Shown: piece after piece, positions 1 through 8,161 of the stretch | Layout of the letters: each line of letters begins with the position of its first letter | Position numbering within the stretch: the stretch's first letter is position 1 | Assembly (NCBI RefSeq): GCF_006439335.1 | Contig: NZ_SAWY01000041.1 | Coordinates: 1 to 64,000 of the forward strand | From: Litorilituus lipolyticus | Lineage (GTDB): Bacteria > Pseudomonadota > Gammaproteobacteria > Enterobacterales > Alteromonadaceae | Reading direction: 5' to 3' | DNA: 64,000 nucleotides | Position numbers and translations under genes: made by a program | Notes under the pieces: model-generated | The model's database searches: none | Told to the model about the DNA's origin: nothing | The model's input: only the letters and a program-made list of their open reading frames with translations

Positions 1-101
1 GTAATCTCTTTGAGTTCGTTTAGTGATTGATTTCATAACACTCTCCAATTTAATCGTGGAAAAGTGTCAACCTTATTTAGGACGGGTCACACCAGAAGAA
101 T

Positions 102-129
102 AAAAAAGCAGCGAACTCGCTGCTTTTTT
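102..129. terminator. Bidirectional intrinsic terminator
   Basis: An A6 tract, an inverted repeat AGCAGCGA/TCGCTGCT and a T6 tract form a symmetric hairpin. It lies 20 bases beyond the stop of the minus-strand cyclophilin gene and can end transcription from both sides. Bases 1-101 contain no gene I can support. Confidence 0.8.
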
Positions 130-148
130 GTATTTGAAAAACAGCATT

Positions 149-913
149 CTATTTGAGTAGTTTTCTGCCGATAATTGGCAGTAAACATAACATTAGCCAG
201 GCGATTGCGCCGCCACTGCTGTCATTGTTCTCTGGCTCTTTATTGATTAGCGTGTTTTTTGCCGGCGATAAATTGGCATCAGTTGCTGTTGAAGAGTCAA
301 CAATAACAATTTGCTCTATTACAACAAAATTCTCAATTCCGGGCACCGTTTTGTTTGTGCAATCTTCGCTGCTGTAATTGACCATAGGTATGCCTTGCAA
401 ATTACCATTATTGCATAAACCCAGTTCTGCAATGGCATCCAATACAGTCATGCCATCACCTATTATTTGACCAAAAACCGTGAAGCCGCCGTTTTGCAGG
501 TCAAGGTTACTACTATTATTTGCTACATTGAAAAACCATTGATCGGTTGCGCTATCTTTACTTGAGCCAAGCTTAGCCATGGCAATGGTGCCTTTTACAT
601 TAGAATATATAGGTTCATTTTGAATAGCAGCATTTGCAGGGATGTCAGTTAACGGCCAATCACCAGTAAAAGTAAAACCGCCACCTTGAATAACAAAATC
701 AGGCACAACACGATGAACTACTGAATTAGAATAATGTAAGTCATTAACATAGTTTAAAAAGTTCTCAACAGTTTTAGGGGTCGTTGTATCGAACAAGTTA
801 ACTTGCATGTTTCCGTGAGAGGTTTGAAACTCGACTATGGTTGCATTTGCTTTAGAAGTCATCACAAAAGCAATAGCGAGAACACACGTTATCAGTATTT
901 TGGTAGGGTTCAT
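149..913 (-). CDS. Secreted cyclophilin-type peptidyl-prolyl isomerase with GlyGly-CTERM-like tail
   Basis: Peptidyl-prolyl cis-trans isomerase of the cyclophilin family, expected to catalyse proline isomerisation in exported proteins. Seen: an N-terminal signal peptide ending near TSKANA, then a cyclophilin domain with FNVANNSSNLD and GGFTVFGQI, which are typical of the bacterial PpiA/PpiB active-site face. The C-terminus has a low-complexity linker (EPENNDSSGG), a hydrophobic segment and a basic end (GRKLLK). This layout matches the GlyGly-CTERM sorting signal processed by rhombosortase in gammaproteobacteria. The start at 913 (MNPTKIL) is chosen because the upstream ATG at 937 has no ribosome site and would lengthen the signal peptide; 937 is the alternative. 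It lies downstream of the Bax-like gene on the same strand with its own 120-base gap. The enzyme assignment is firm; the sorting role is inferred. Confidence 0.88.
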   Translation of the reverse strand: MNPTKILITCVLAIAFVMTSKANATIVEFQTSHGNMQVNLFDTTTPKTVENFLNYVNDLHYSNSVVHRVVPDFVIQGGGFTFTGDWPLTDIPANAAIQNEPIYSNVKGTIAMAKLGSSKDSATDQWFFNVANNSSNLDLQNGGFTVFGQIIGDGMTVLDAIAELGLCNNGNLQGIPMVNYSSEDCTNKTVPGIENFVVIEQIVIVDSSTATDANLSPAKNTLINKEPENNDSSGGAIAWLMLCLLPIIGRKLLK

Positions 914-1035
914 TGCTAACCTATAAAATGTAATCATTAAAAAAGAGCAAGCATATTAAGAGTTATTGCATGAACTCACAAGCCTACAATGTTAGAAAAT
1001 TGTACAAAATATACGTTAGGCTTATATTACAGAAT

Positions 1036-1935
1036 CTATTTATCTCCTATGAGTTTGATTAAGATGTTATTTGATAAGTAAGCACTGTCAACTTGCTGTA
1101 AGTTGTTGTAGCGAATCATCGATTGAATGCTATCAATATAAGCTTGGCCTCGTTCTGAGTATTTATCTAATGTATTAGCAAGGGCGAGGCCTGTTATTGG
1201 CTTATTCGCCTTTCTTAATTCTGCCCTCATCGTGCGTAGTTTTGCGTAAGCAAAAGTTGTGTTGATATTTAGCATATAGCCTTCAACAGAGGCGAGTGGG
1301 CTATCAAATCGAGCCAAGCCATAATTGCCTAGTTCTTTGCGTTGATGCTTTGGCACCATTCCCTTGCCAGAGAAGTCCCATTGACCAAAAAATGCGTTGC
1401 CTTCTTCGGTAAAGCGTGAGGTAGCCCAGCCACTTTCTTCAGCTGCTTGAGCGAGGGCTAACGAAGGTGGCATAATATCAACCTTTTTGAGTAACTCCTG
1501 CCTTATTTTCTCGTTAATTTGACCGGTTTTATCTGTACTAATACGGTATTTATCGGCAATTAATTTAAGTTGTGGAGAAGTTAAAGGAGCGGTTTTAACA
1601 ATGACTCTTTCTTTTAATATATTCTCATTCGACATTAACACTAAAGGAGCCATCAGTCTGAAGAATACCTTTTTCTTTAGCTTTACCGGAATGTGATTTG
1701 ATGTTTGTTTCCACTTTTCACTGACACCATCAAAGGTGATCCTAGGCACTTCTCTATGACCGTTTTGCCATGCTTCATTGGTATAACCATGTTGTTCAAA
1801 TAAATTCATCAATTCATCGAGTGAGTTGATGTGAATTTCTTCGAAGGTACTTTTTTGTGAGGTTTGAGCTAGCAGTGAGAAAGAAACAAAAAAACAAATT
1901 AACAACACTTTAATGGGTATGATAAGTTTATTCAC
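1036..1935 (-). CDS. Bax-like glucosaminidase-domain protein
   Basis: Probable exported peptidoglycan hydrolase of the Bax/mannosyl-glycoprotein endo-beta-N-acetylglucosaminidase (glucosaminidase) family. Seen: an N-terminal hydrophobic signal segment (about residues 5-23), a family-specific N-terminal region, then the glucosaminidase domain from about residue 120. The candidate catalytic glutamate is in AQAAEESGWATSRF (Glu166 or Glu167), followed by GNAFFGQW and a C-terminal helical part containing YSERGQAYIDSIQSMI. At 299 residues it is close to the usual length of E. coli Bax-type proteins. It stands alone, with intergenic DNA on both sides. The exact sugar bond cleaved is not deducible here. 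Confidence in family is good. Confidence 0.85.
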   Translation of the reverse strand: MNKLIIPIKVLLICFFVSFSLLAQTSQKSTFEEIHINSLDELMNLFEQHGYTNEAWQNGHREVPRITFDGVSEKWKQTSNHIPVKLKKKVFFRLMAPLVLMSNENILKERVIVKTAPLTSPQLKLIADKYRISTDKTGQINEKIRQELLKKVDIMPPSLALAQAAEESGWATSRFTEEGNAFFGQWDFSGKGMVPKHQRKELGNYGLARFDSPLASVEGYMLNINTTFAYAKLRTMRAELRKANKPITGLALANTLDKYSERGQAYIDSIQSMIRYNNLQQVDSAYLSNNILIKLIGDK

Positions 1936-2123
1936 AGCGTTGAGTCCCTTTAAATCAAATATTGATTATGGATTATAGTATGAGTTGTGAAAATGTTTTC
2001 CAACAGTTTTTTTTCTCTTTAATAAATGCTATAAGTAGTTAACTCATTGCTTTCTCATTCTTATTTATTACCGCTGTTGAAGTTCTTGAAATAAAAGAAC
2101 AATTCAGTATTGGATTGTTACAG

Positions 2124-5000
2124 ATGGAACCTTTTAAGTCGATATTCTTCTTTGTGCTGACTTTACTGCTTCAATGCTATATTGGAGTCGCTTTTGCTGC
2201 TCAAACTGCAGAAGTGCAACAAAAGTTAGCTGATATTGCAAAATATGAGAATAAAGAAGAAGCGATAATTCGGTTAGACGAGATGCTGCTGCAAAAATCT
2301 TTATCTGCTAAGCATCAAATGATGATTCTGTCACATCAAGGTAGAACCTATTATGAAATGGGGAATTATGAACATGCCATCGAGCCGACAAAATCGGCAT
2401 TAAAAATTGCTTATCATCAAAACTTAATTATTGAGCAAGCAGAGCTAAATAAATTGCTAGGAATTTGTTATTACTTTCTTGGGGAGTATTCTAGTGCTGT
2501 AACTTATTATCAAAATGCATATGACTTCTACCAAGGGCAAGTTTCTCAATTTTCACCTACCAGTGAACCGTTTAAACAAAACGCCGTTAAACGTGCCAAT
2601 TTACTCAATAATATAGCACTAGCTTATGTCTTATTAGGGAAAAGTAGTTTTGCACTTCAAAGCTATAAGAAAGCTGAAGCCTTGTACCAGCAGTTTGGCT
2701 CAGAGAATGATAAAGTCGATGTTCGCTATAACATAGCAACTATGCTTATTAATTTAAAACGTTATGACATAGCGATTACTATGTTGAAAGAAATCATCCC
2801 AAAACTTGGCCAGCTTGGTGATAACAGTGGGGTAGCAAAAGCTAAGGCGGATCTGGGCGTTGCCTTTAAATATTCGGGCCAGTTTGAGTTGGCATTACAG
2901 CATACCTTAGTGGCACTTAATTACTTTCAATCTCAAAATAATAACTTTGAAACAGCTTCTCAACTACATAATATTGCTGAGATTTATAATCTTATGAAAC
3001 AACCTTCAAAAGCAAAAGGGTTTGCCGAGCAAGGAGTAAAATTAAGCCAAGAAATTAGTCATAAAAAAGCACTTGCAGGCAGCTTACAAAGTTTGGCTAA
3101 AGCGTCTTTTTCTTTAGGTGATATTCCCGCTGCAGCACAATACCTTGCTCAGTCTAATAAGGTTGCACTTAGTGAAGATTATAAAGCACTTACTGTAAGT
3201 AATATGTTGCTTTCATCGCTGATTAATACAGGCTTACAAAAGTTTGATTTAGCAATTGAACAAGCACAGCATTATGAAAGTAAGATGCACCAAGAGGTCA
3301 ATGCTAAATTAAACGAGCAGCTAGCAAAATTTGAATCTGAACAACTAGCGCAACAAGTAATCCGCTTAGAACAAAATAAAAAGCTACAAAAGTTACAAAT
3401 GATTAAGCTTGAGCAGCAACGTGGATTAATTTTATTGGCGATTATCTTAATTTTTGTGATTGCTTTTCTTATATACAGAAGACGACTAGAAAATAGACTA
3501 ACAAATGAATTAGAAAGCAGAGTAGTGCAACGTACACAAGCATTAGAGTTTTTAACGCAAGAGTTAAAACAGGCTAATCAAGTTAAAAGCCAATTCTTGG
3601 CAAATATGAGCCACGAAATAAGAACACCATTAACTTCAATTGTCGGTCAATCAGAAGCAATTATTAATGGTGATATAAACGAGGCTGAGTTAAGTCATGA
3701 AGTCAATATTATTCACGGCAATAGTTTACATTTATTAGAGTTAATTAACGAAATACTCGATTTAAGTAAGATCGAAGCTAATAAATTAGACTTGGAATTA
3801 AGAGAATATGATTTACATAAAATAATCAATGCCATTATTGATATCTTTTCAGAACAAGCCAATAAAAAAGGCTTAACCTTTGAAGTAAAACACCAACTGC
3901 CTTCACCGTTTTTTGTCACGATAGATGGCTTTAGGTTAAAGCAAATTCTGATAAACCTATGCTCTAATGCGGTGAAGTTTACAGAAAAAGGCCATGTGAT
4001 TATTACTATTAGCTGGCGTGATCAGGCGTTAACTTTTTCTGTTCAAGATACTGGCATAGGAATGTCTAAAAAGCAGTTATCGACAATTTTTGAATTATTC
4101 ACACAAGCGGATAATAGTATTAGTCGACGTTTTGGCGGTTCTGGTTTAGGGCTATATTTATCTAATCAGTTGGCGTTATTAATGTCAGGTAAAATAGAAG
4201 TCGAAAGTATAGTTGGTAAAGGCAGTACCTTTGTGTTTTCTATGCCTTGTCAATACAAGCTTTCGAGTAATCAAAAATTAGGTAATATTCATGAGCAGGA
4301 GGTTATTGAGAAAAAGTATCAAGGTAAAATAGTGCTTGCTGATGACCATGATGATAATCGCCGTTTAATTGCAAGAATACTCGAAGGAGTTGGCTTGGAG
4401 GTGTTGTGCGCTACCAACGGAAAGCAAGCGGTTGATTTATGTATTGAGCACGAGCCAAATTTAGCTTTACTTGACATTCAAATGCCTGAAATGGATGGTA
4501 TTGAAGCATTTAGAAAATTAAGAAGTTTACACTATAAAAAGCCCTTGTTTGCCCTAACAGCGAACGCTATGTCTCATGAAGTTAATTACTTTTTAGCTCT
4601 GGGTTTCGATGGACACTTAAAAAAGCCGATTGAAAGAAAGCAATTTTTACGCACAATAGATACGTATTACCAACCTGTTTTAAGCGTTAATAATACAAAA
4701 CTTGAACATGATATTGAACAAGTTGACTTTACGGACCTTAAGATCTCCTTTACTAAGAATTTAGTGGAAGATAAAAAGAAATTGCTGTCTTTACTTGAAA
4801 GCAAAGAGAATTTTCAGCTTGAACGTTTTGCTCATCGTCTAGCAGGTGCAGCACAAATGTTTGGCTATATTGAGTTAGGGCAAAGTGCACAAGAACTCGA
4901 AAAACACTTAAAAATGACTCATAGTGAAGAGAAAGAAGAGATAACGCTAGATTTAGCAGAATGCCTGCTTGATGAATTAAACCTTGTTGTTGCAGAATAA
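2124..5000 (+). CDS. TPR-containing hybrid sensor histidine kinase (HisKA-HATPase-REC-Hpt)
   Basis: Membrane-bound hybrid two-component kinase of unknown signal. Seen in order: signal peptide, a periplasmic run of TPR-like helical repeats (about residues 25-400), a coiled coil, one membrane segment (LILLAIILIFVIAFLIY), a HisKA domain with phospho-acceptor His497 in NMSHEIRTPL, a HATPase_c domain with DTGIGM and GGSGLGL boxes, a receiver domain with phospho-acceptor Asp784 in LLDIQMPEMDG, and a C-terminal Hpt domain with His904 in AHRLAGAAQMFG. All four phosphorelay sites are therefore present. No separate response regulator gene is adjacent, so the output partner is not known. The start is the ATG at 2124; a TTG three codons upstream is the alternative. 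The large periplasmic TPR sensor suggests peptide or protein ligand sensing (inference). Confidence 0.88.
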   Translation: MEPFKSIFFFVLTLLLQCYIGVAFAAQTAEVQQKLADIAKYENKEEAIIRLDEMLLQKSLSAKHQMMILSHQGRTYYEMGNYEHAIEPTKSALKIAYHQNLIIEQAELNKLLGICYYFLGEYSSAVTYYQNAYDFYQGQVSQFSPTSEPFKQNAVKRANLLNNIALAYVLLGKSSFALQSYKKAEALYQQFGSENDKVDVRYNIATMLINLKRYDIAITMLKEIIPKLGQLGDNSGVAKAKADLGVAFKYSGQFELALQHTLVALNYFQSQNNNFETASQLHNIAEIYNLMKQPSKAKGFAEQGVKLSQEISHKKALAGSLQSLAKASFSLGDIPAAAQYLAQSNKVALSEDYKALTVSNMLLSSLINTGLQKFDLAIEQAQHYESKMHQEVNAKLNEQLAKFESEQLAQQVIRLEQNKKLQKLQMIKLEQQRGLILLAIILIFVIAFLIYRRRLENRLTNELESRVVQRTQALEFLTQELKQANQVKSQFLANMSHEIRTPLTSIVGQSEAIINGDINEAELSHEVNIIHGNSLHLLELINEILDLSKIEANKLDLELREYDLHKIINAIIDIFSEQANKKGLTFEVKHQLPSPFFVTIDGFRLKQILINLCSNAVKFTEKGHVIITISWRDQALTFSVQDTGIGMSKKQLSTIFELFTQADNSISRRFGGSGLGLYLSNQLALLMSGKIEVESIVGKGSTFVFSMPCQYKLSSNQKLGNIHEQEVIEKKYQGKIVLADDHDDNRRLIARILEGVGLEVLCATNGKQAVDLCIEHEPNLALLDIQMPEMDGIEAFRKLRSLHYKKPLFALTANAMSHEVNYFLALGFDGHLKKPIERKQFLRTIDTYYQPVLSVNNTKLEHDIEQVDFTDLKISFTKNLVEDKKKLLSLLESKENFQLERFAHRLAGAAQMFGYIELGQSAQELEKHLKMTHSEEKEEITLDLAECLLDELNLVVAE

Positions 5001-5052
5001 CGGCTTCTAACTATCATTATCTTCATCATATTGAAATAAGCCTGCATAAGTA

Positions 5053-5928
5053 ATGAAAACATTTTCTATTTCACAAATTATTTTAGCACTAGCAATAACT
5101 TATTTAGCTTATTCTTTAAGCGAAGTAGCCCGTCAAGTTCCCGATGTTGTCGCTATGGTTAATAATGTAAAGCCTCAAATGGATAATATTGCTCTGCAGG
5201 TTGCTTTGGTTAAGGATGAAGTTACATTAACGAGAGAGTTAATTACTAAGCAGTTGCCTGAGGTTTTGCGGCAAGTTGAAGCAAGTATAGCCACTATTGA
5301 TAATGTGATTGCTGAAAGTGAAAACTACTCTCGTAATATACCAAGCTTATTACAACGACTAGAGTACTTTGAGCAGCAGATCCCACTTGCATACCAACGG
5401 CTAGATAATCTTGAAGCAGCAACCAATCATGCCGTTGCAGAGATAGCCCTGTGGCGGCCTCATTCAAATCACTATATTGAAGAGTTAGCATTAGCTAGAG
5501 AAAATATCCCTCAATATTTAACCCGCATAGAACGCATTATTGAGCAAGCAAATCAAGTCGGTGAAAAAAATAGCAGTGGCTTTGTTTCGGGTATATTCAA
5601 AGGGGTTATATCTTTGCCATTTGAAGTCGTTTCGGGTTTAACAAATATTGTTGATTCAAACTCTCAATCTGCTAAACACTTAACTGCAAAAGATGTTGCT
5701 ACCTTGCAAGAACATCTTATTTCATTATTAGATAGCCCTGATCAAAAACATATCCTATGGAGCAATATCGATAGTGGTAATTATGGCCGTATAACTAAGC
5801 AAGAAGAGAAAAATTACAAAGGAAAAGTATGCGTACAAGTAGAGTTTACCAATTTCTTCAATAAGCAAAAAGAAACATTAGAAGAGCTGATGTGTCCTAA
5901 TAAAGAAGGTTTATGGCAAGTAATGTAA
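5053..5928 (+). CDS. Membrane-anchored coiled-coil protein of unknown function
   Basis: I do not recognise a named family. Seen: an N-terminal hydrophobic anchor (IILALAITYLAYSL), then about 150 residues of heptad-like, hydrophobic-spaced helix (tandem VNNVKPQMDNIALQV type), consistent with an extended periplasmic coiled coil. A short Gly/Val-rich hydrophobic stretch (SGFVSGIFKGVISLPFEVV) follows. The C-terminal 60 residues are beta-rich, with two cysteines and a GNYGRITKQEEKNYKGKVC pattern resembling the end of 17-kDa surface antigen-type domains. It follows the histidine kinase by 52 bases on the same strand and may be co-transcribed, which would make it a candidate partner of the sensor (inference only). 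Confidence 0.7.
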   Translation: MKTFSISQIILALAITYLAYSLSEVARQVPDVVAMVNNVKPQMDNIALQVALVKDEVTLTRELITKQLPEVLRQVEASIATIDNVIAESENYSRNIPSLLQRLEYFEQQIPLAYQRLDNLEAATNHAVAEIALWRPHSNHYIEELALARENIPQYLTRIERIIEQANQVGEKNSSGFVSGIFKGVISLPFEVVSGLTNIVDSNSQSAKHLTAKDVATLQEHLISLLDSPDQKHILWSNIDSGNYGRITKQEEKNYKGKVCVQVEFTNFFNKQKETLEELMCPNKEGLWQVM

Positions 5929-5999
5929 TCCAGCTCATGCTAAGAGAAAAAAATTTGTGTACAATCTAACAATAAAATATTTTTGTGGTGAGAATTCAG

Positions 6000-6926
6000 A
6001 TGGCTAGAGAACAATTCGGTATTTGCGCAGAGCCTAATTTACATGGTAGTTATTTATTATTTAATGCACTGGATGATAAGAATGCATTTATTCGTGCGGC
6101 AATATCTCGCTTACCTGCATTATTTGACGTTTACGCGGAACAATTTTCAGAAGCTAATTTAATTGGTGTTGTCGCTATTGGAGCCAATTATTGGGATGAA
6201 TTTTATCCTGATGGTAGACCACTTTTATTGAAACCATTCGTTGCGATGGATAGTGATGATCGGGTTGCTCCAGCAAGTAGCTATGATATTTATGTTGAAA
6301 TTAGAAGTGACCGTGCTGATGTAAACCATATTGTCAGTTCTAAAGTATGTCAGTTGTTAGGCGAAAGTGTTGAGCTGATAGAACAAGTTCAAGCATTTCG
6401 ATTCTTAGATGGGCGTGATTTAACGGGTTTTGTTGATGGCACCGAAAACCCTCAAGGCATTCATCGAAGAGAAGTTGCGTTAGTAAAAGATGAAGATGAT
6501 AGCCAATTTTCTGCAGGTAGCTATTTGCATGTGCAAAGATATCAGCATAACTTAGCTTTATGGAATTCAATCACTGAGCGTGAACAAGAAGATGTTTATG
6601 GTAGAACAAAAGTCGATAATATTGAATATGCCAGTGAAGATAAGCCATTAACTGCACACACCAAGCGAACAAGCTTAAAAGATGAAACAGGCAATAGTAT
6701 AGAAATTTTAAGACAAAGCATGCCTTATGGCGATATGAAAAGAAAAGGTTTGTTTTTTGTGTCTTATTGCCATTCGCCTGAGCCATTTGAAATTATGCTA
6801 GATAGTATGATTCATGGAGATAGTGAAGGGCATGTTGATCATTTACTTAAATATACCCAAGCAGAGACAGGCGCTGCATTTTTTGCTCCAAGTCTTGATT
6901 TTCTTGCTAGCCTCAAGGAAGAGTAA
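6000..6926 (+). CDS. DyP-type peroxidase (YfeX-like)
   Basis: Haem peroxidase of the dye-decolourising family, oxidising organic substrates with hydrogen peroxide. Seen: the DyP signature GFVDGTENP with the catalytic aspartate at residue 146 (GxxDG), a conserved histidine in LTAHTKRTSL expected to be the proximal haem ligand, and the C-terminal KRKGLFFVSYCHSP strand with the following EIMLDSMI helix typical of YfeX-type members. Length 308 is normal for the cytoplasmic P class; there is no Tat or Sec signal. The ATG at 6000 starts the conserved MAREQFGIC block; upstream in-frame GTG codons at 5985 and 5988 are less likely. It converges with the transglutaminase-like gene, whose stop is 8 bases away. 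Confidence 0.9.
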   Translation: MAREQFGICAEPNLHGSYLLFNALDDKNAFIRAAISRLPALFDVYAEQFSEANLIGVVAIGANYWDEFYPDGRPLLLKPFVAMDSDDRVAPASSYDIYVEIRSDRADVNHIVSSKVCQLLGESVELIEQVQAFRFLDGRDLTGFVDGTENPQGIHRREVALVKDEDDSQFSAGSYLHVQRYQHNLALWNSITEREQEDVYGRTKVDNIEYASEDKPLTAHTKRTSLKDETGNSIEILRQSMPYGDMKRKGLFFVSYCHSPEPFEIMLDSMIHGDSEGHVDHLLKYTQAETGAAFFAPSLDFLASLKEE

Positions 6927-6934
6927 TTAATACA

Positions 6935-7930
6935 CTATTCTTGTGCTAAGTGTGTGGCATGAAAATTTTCTGCCACATATTGCCCTTGAGTAATGGCCAA
7001 TTCAGACTCTGGGCTCAACTTTCCTAAAGGTAATAGAGCTGGTCCCGTAGGGTCAGCAAGTAAGTAGTCAATTCCTTCATGGTGAATTGTCATTTCTCCT
7101 GCTTCAGCAGGAATAGCAATACCAATAAAAGCATGTTGTTCGATATAAATAAGCACCATTTCAATACGTGGCATTAACGATCTTAATATCGCTGCTGCTA
7201 ATGTCATCTTACTATCGCAATCACCTTGGTTTTCCCAAAGCAATTTTAAAGGGGGGTTAAACCCAGCCCCTGATGAAGTCATTCTGTTTTCTAATGTTGC
7301 GTATGGAATACTTTGAATAAAACCAAGCACATAATTGGTAACCTTTCTAATATTCTTGATGGATACTTTTTCTAAGATAAGTGGTTTTAAAGGTTTCAAA
7401 TCTAATACAGAATCGTTGGCAATACTGCGATGGTCGACTTTAACACCTGTCGTTTGATCGAAATTGGTAAAAATTTGATAATAATTTTGTTGATAATATA
7501 AAGCGGTTTGTTCTTGCTCTACTTCTTTTATTTTAGCGTAAGCTGCGGCTATTTTAGTTTCATTTTGTCCACGCACTTCAATCTTTGTTTCACCATGCTG
7601 ACGCGTATAGTGAATATTCACTCCGGCTAATCTTTCTTTTCGCAATTGTTGTTTGATGTTTCTGAGTATCGCCTTTTGCGCAAAATCTGCTTGGTAACTT
7701 TTTAGGTGCCTAAAGCGTTCGAATATACTCTCATTGGTCAAATTAAAGGTCATCGATTGTTCTGTATTTTTATAGTCATTCCAACGATAACTTAAAGAAA
7801 CTTGTTGTGCTTCTTGATGTTTAGTGAAGGCAATTTGCTTCGCTTTCACCGGAGAAATGACAAAATAAATAGATAAAATGCTAATAGAGCAAATTAACGC
7901 TAGCCAGTGATTAATATTTTGCTTACTCAT
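6935..7930 (-). CDS. Exported transglutaminase-like cysteine protease-fold protein
   Basis: Uncharacterised exported protein with a transglutaminase-like (papain-type) domain. Seen: an N-terminal membrane or signal segment, a helical middle rich in Lys/Gln/Arg, then a C-terminal domain with a plausible catalytic triad: Cys238 in NQGDCDSKM, His266 in IEQHAFIGI and Asp293 in LLADPTGP. The spacing and the order Cys-His-Asp match the transglutaminase-like superfamily. Whether it cleaves peptides or cross-links is not visible. The start at 7930 (MSKQNINHW) is preferred since AGGA lies about 11 bases upstream; an upstream ATG at 7972 would add 14 residues and has no ribosome site. It is single, divergent from the acyl-CoA dehydrogenase gene. 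Confidence 0.72.
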   Translation of the reverse strand: MSKQNINHWLALICSISILSIYFVISPVKAKQIAFTKHQEAQQVSLSYRWNDYKNTEQSMTFNLTNESIFERFRHLKSYQADFAQKAILRNIKQQLRKERLAGVNIHYTRQHGETKIEVRGQNETKIAAAYAKIKEVEQEQTALYYQQNYYQIFTNFDQTTGVKVDHRSIANDSVLDLKPLKPLILEKVSIKNIRKVTNYVLGFIQSIPYATLENRMTSSGAGFNPPLKLLWENQGDCDSKMTLAAAILRSLMPRIEMVLIYIEQHAFIGIAIPAEAGEMTIHHEGIDYLLADPTGPALLPLGKLSPESELAITQGQYVAENFHATHLAQE

Positions 7931-8087
7931 TTTTAACGATTTCCTAGAACGTATGATTGAAATAAACGCCATTGGACATTAACGAAAAACTTACCTATAC
8001 CTTTGATTATTAACTATAACACGCTAATTAGTATTCGGCTAAGAGAGTTGAAAGTTGCTATATCAATATCGCGAATGCTTTTTTAGC

Positions 8088-8115
8088 TTTACATTTAATA
8101 TCGTTAAGGTATATT
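8088..8115 (+). promoter_or_regulatory. Sigma70-type promoter of the acyl-CoA dehydrogenase gene
   Basis: TTTACA at 8088-8093 and TATATT at 8110-8115 are separated by 16 bases, about 50 bases before the start codon. The predicted start of transcription falls within the palindrome described next. Confidence 0.5.
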
Positions 8116-8131
8116 CAAACAACTGTTTTAA
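8114..8131. promoter_or_regulatory. PsrA-like palindromic operator
   Basis: TTCAAACA-AC-TGTTTTAA is an 8-2-8 dyad with one mismatch, overlapping the -10 box and start site of the acyl-CoA dehydrogenase promoter. It resembles the TTCAAAC/GTTTGAA-type operator of the fatty acid regulator PsrA in Alteromonadales. The regulator is not in this window and the match is from memory, so the name is tentative. Confidence 0.4.
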
Positions 8132-8161
8132 ATGTTTGTTTGGTTTTGTTAAGGGGTCAAA

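Noticed and set aside
14-103. Frame ending PYLGRVTPEE-stop at the window start
   Set aside because: A stop at base 11 leaves fewer than 30 codons without a clear start; cannot be supported as a gene end.
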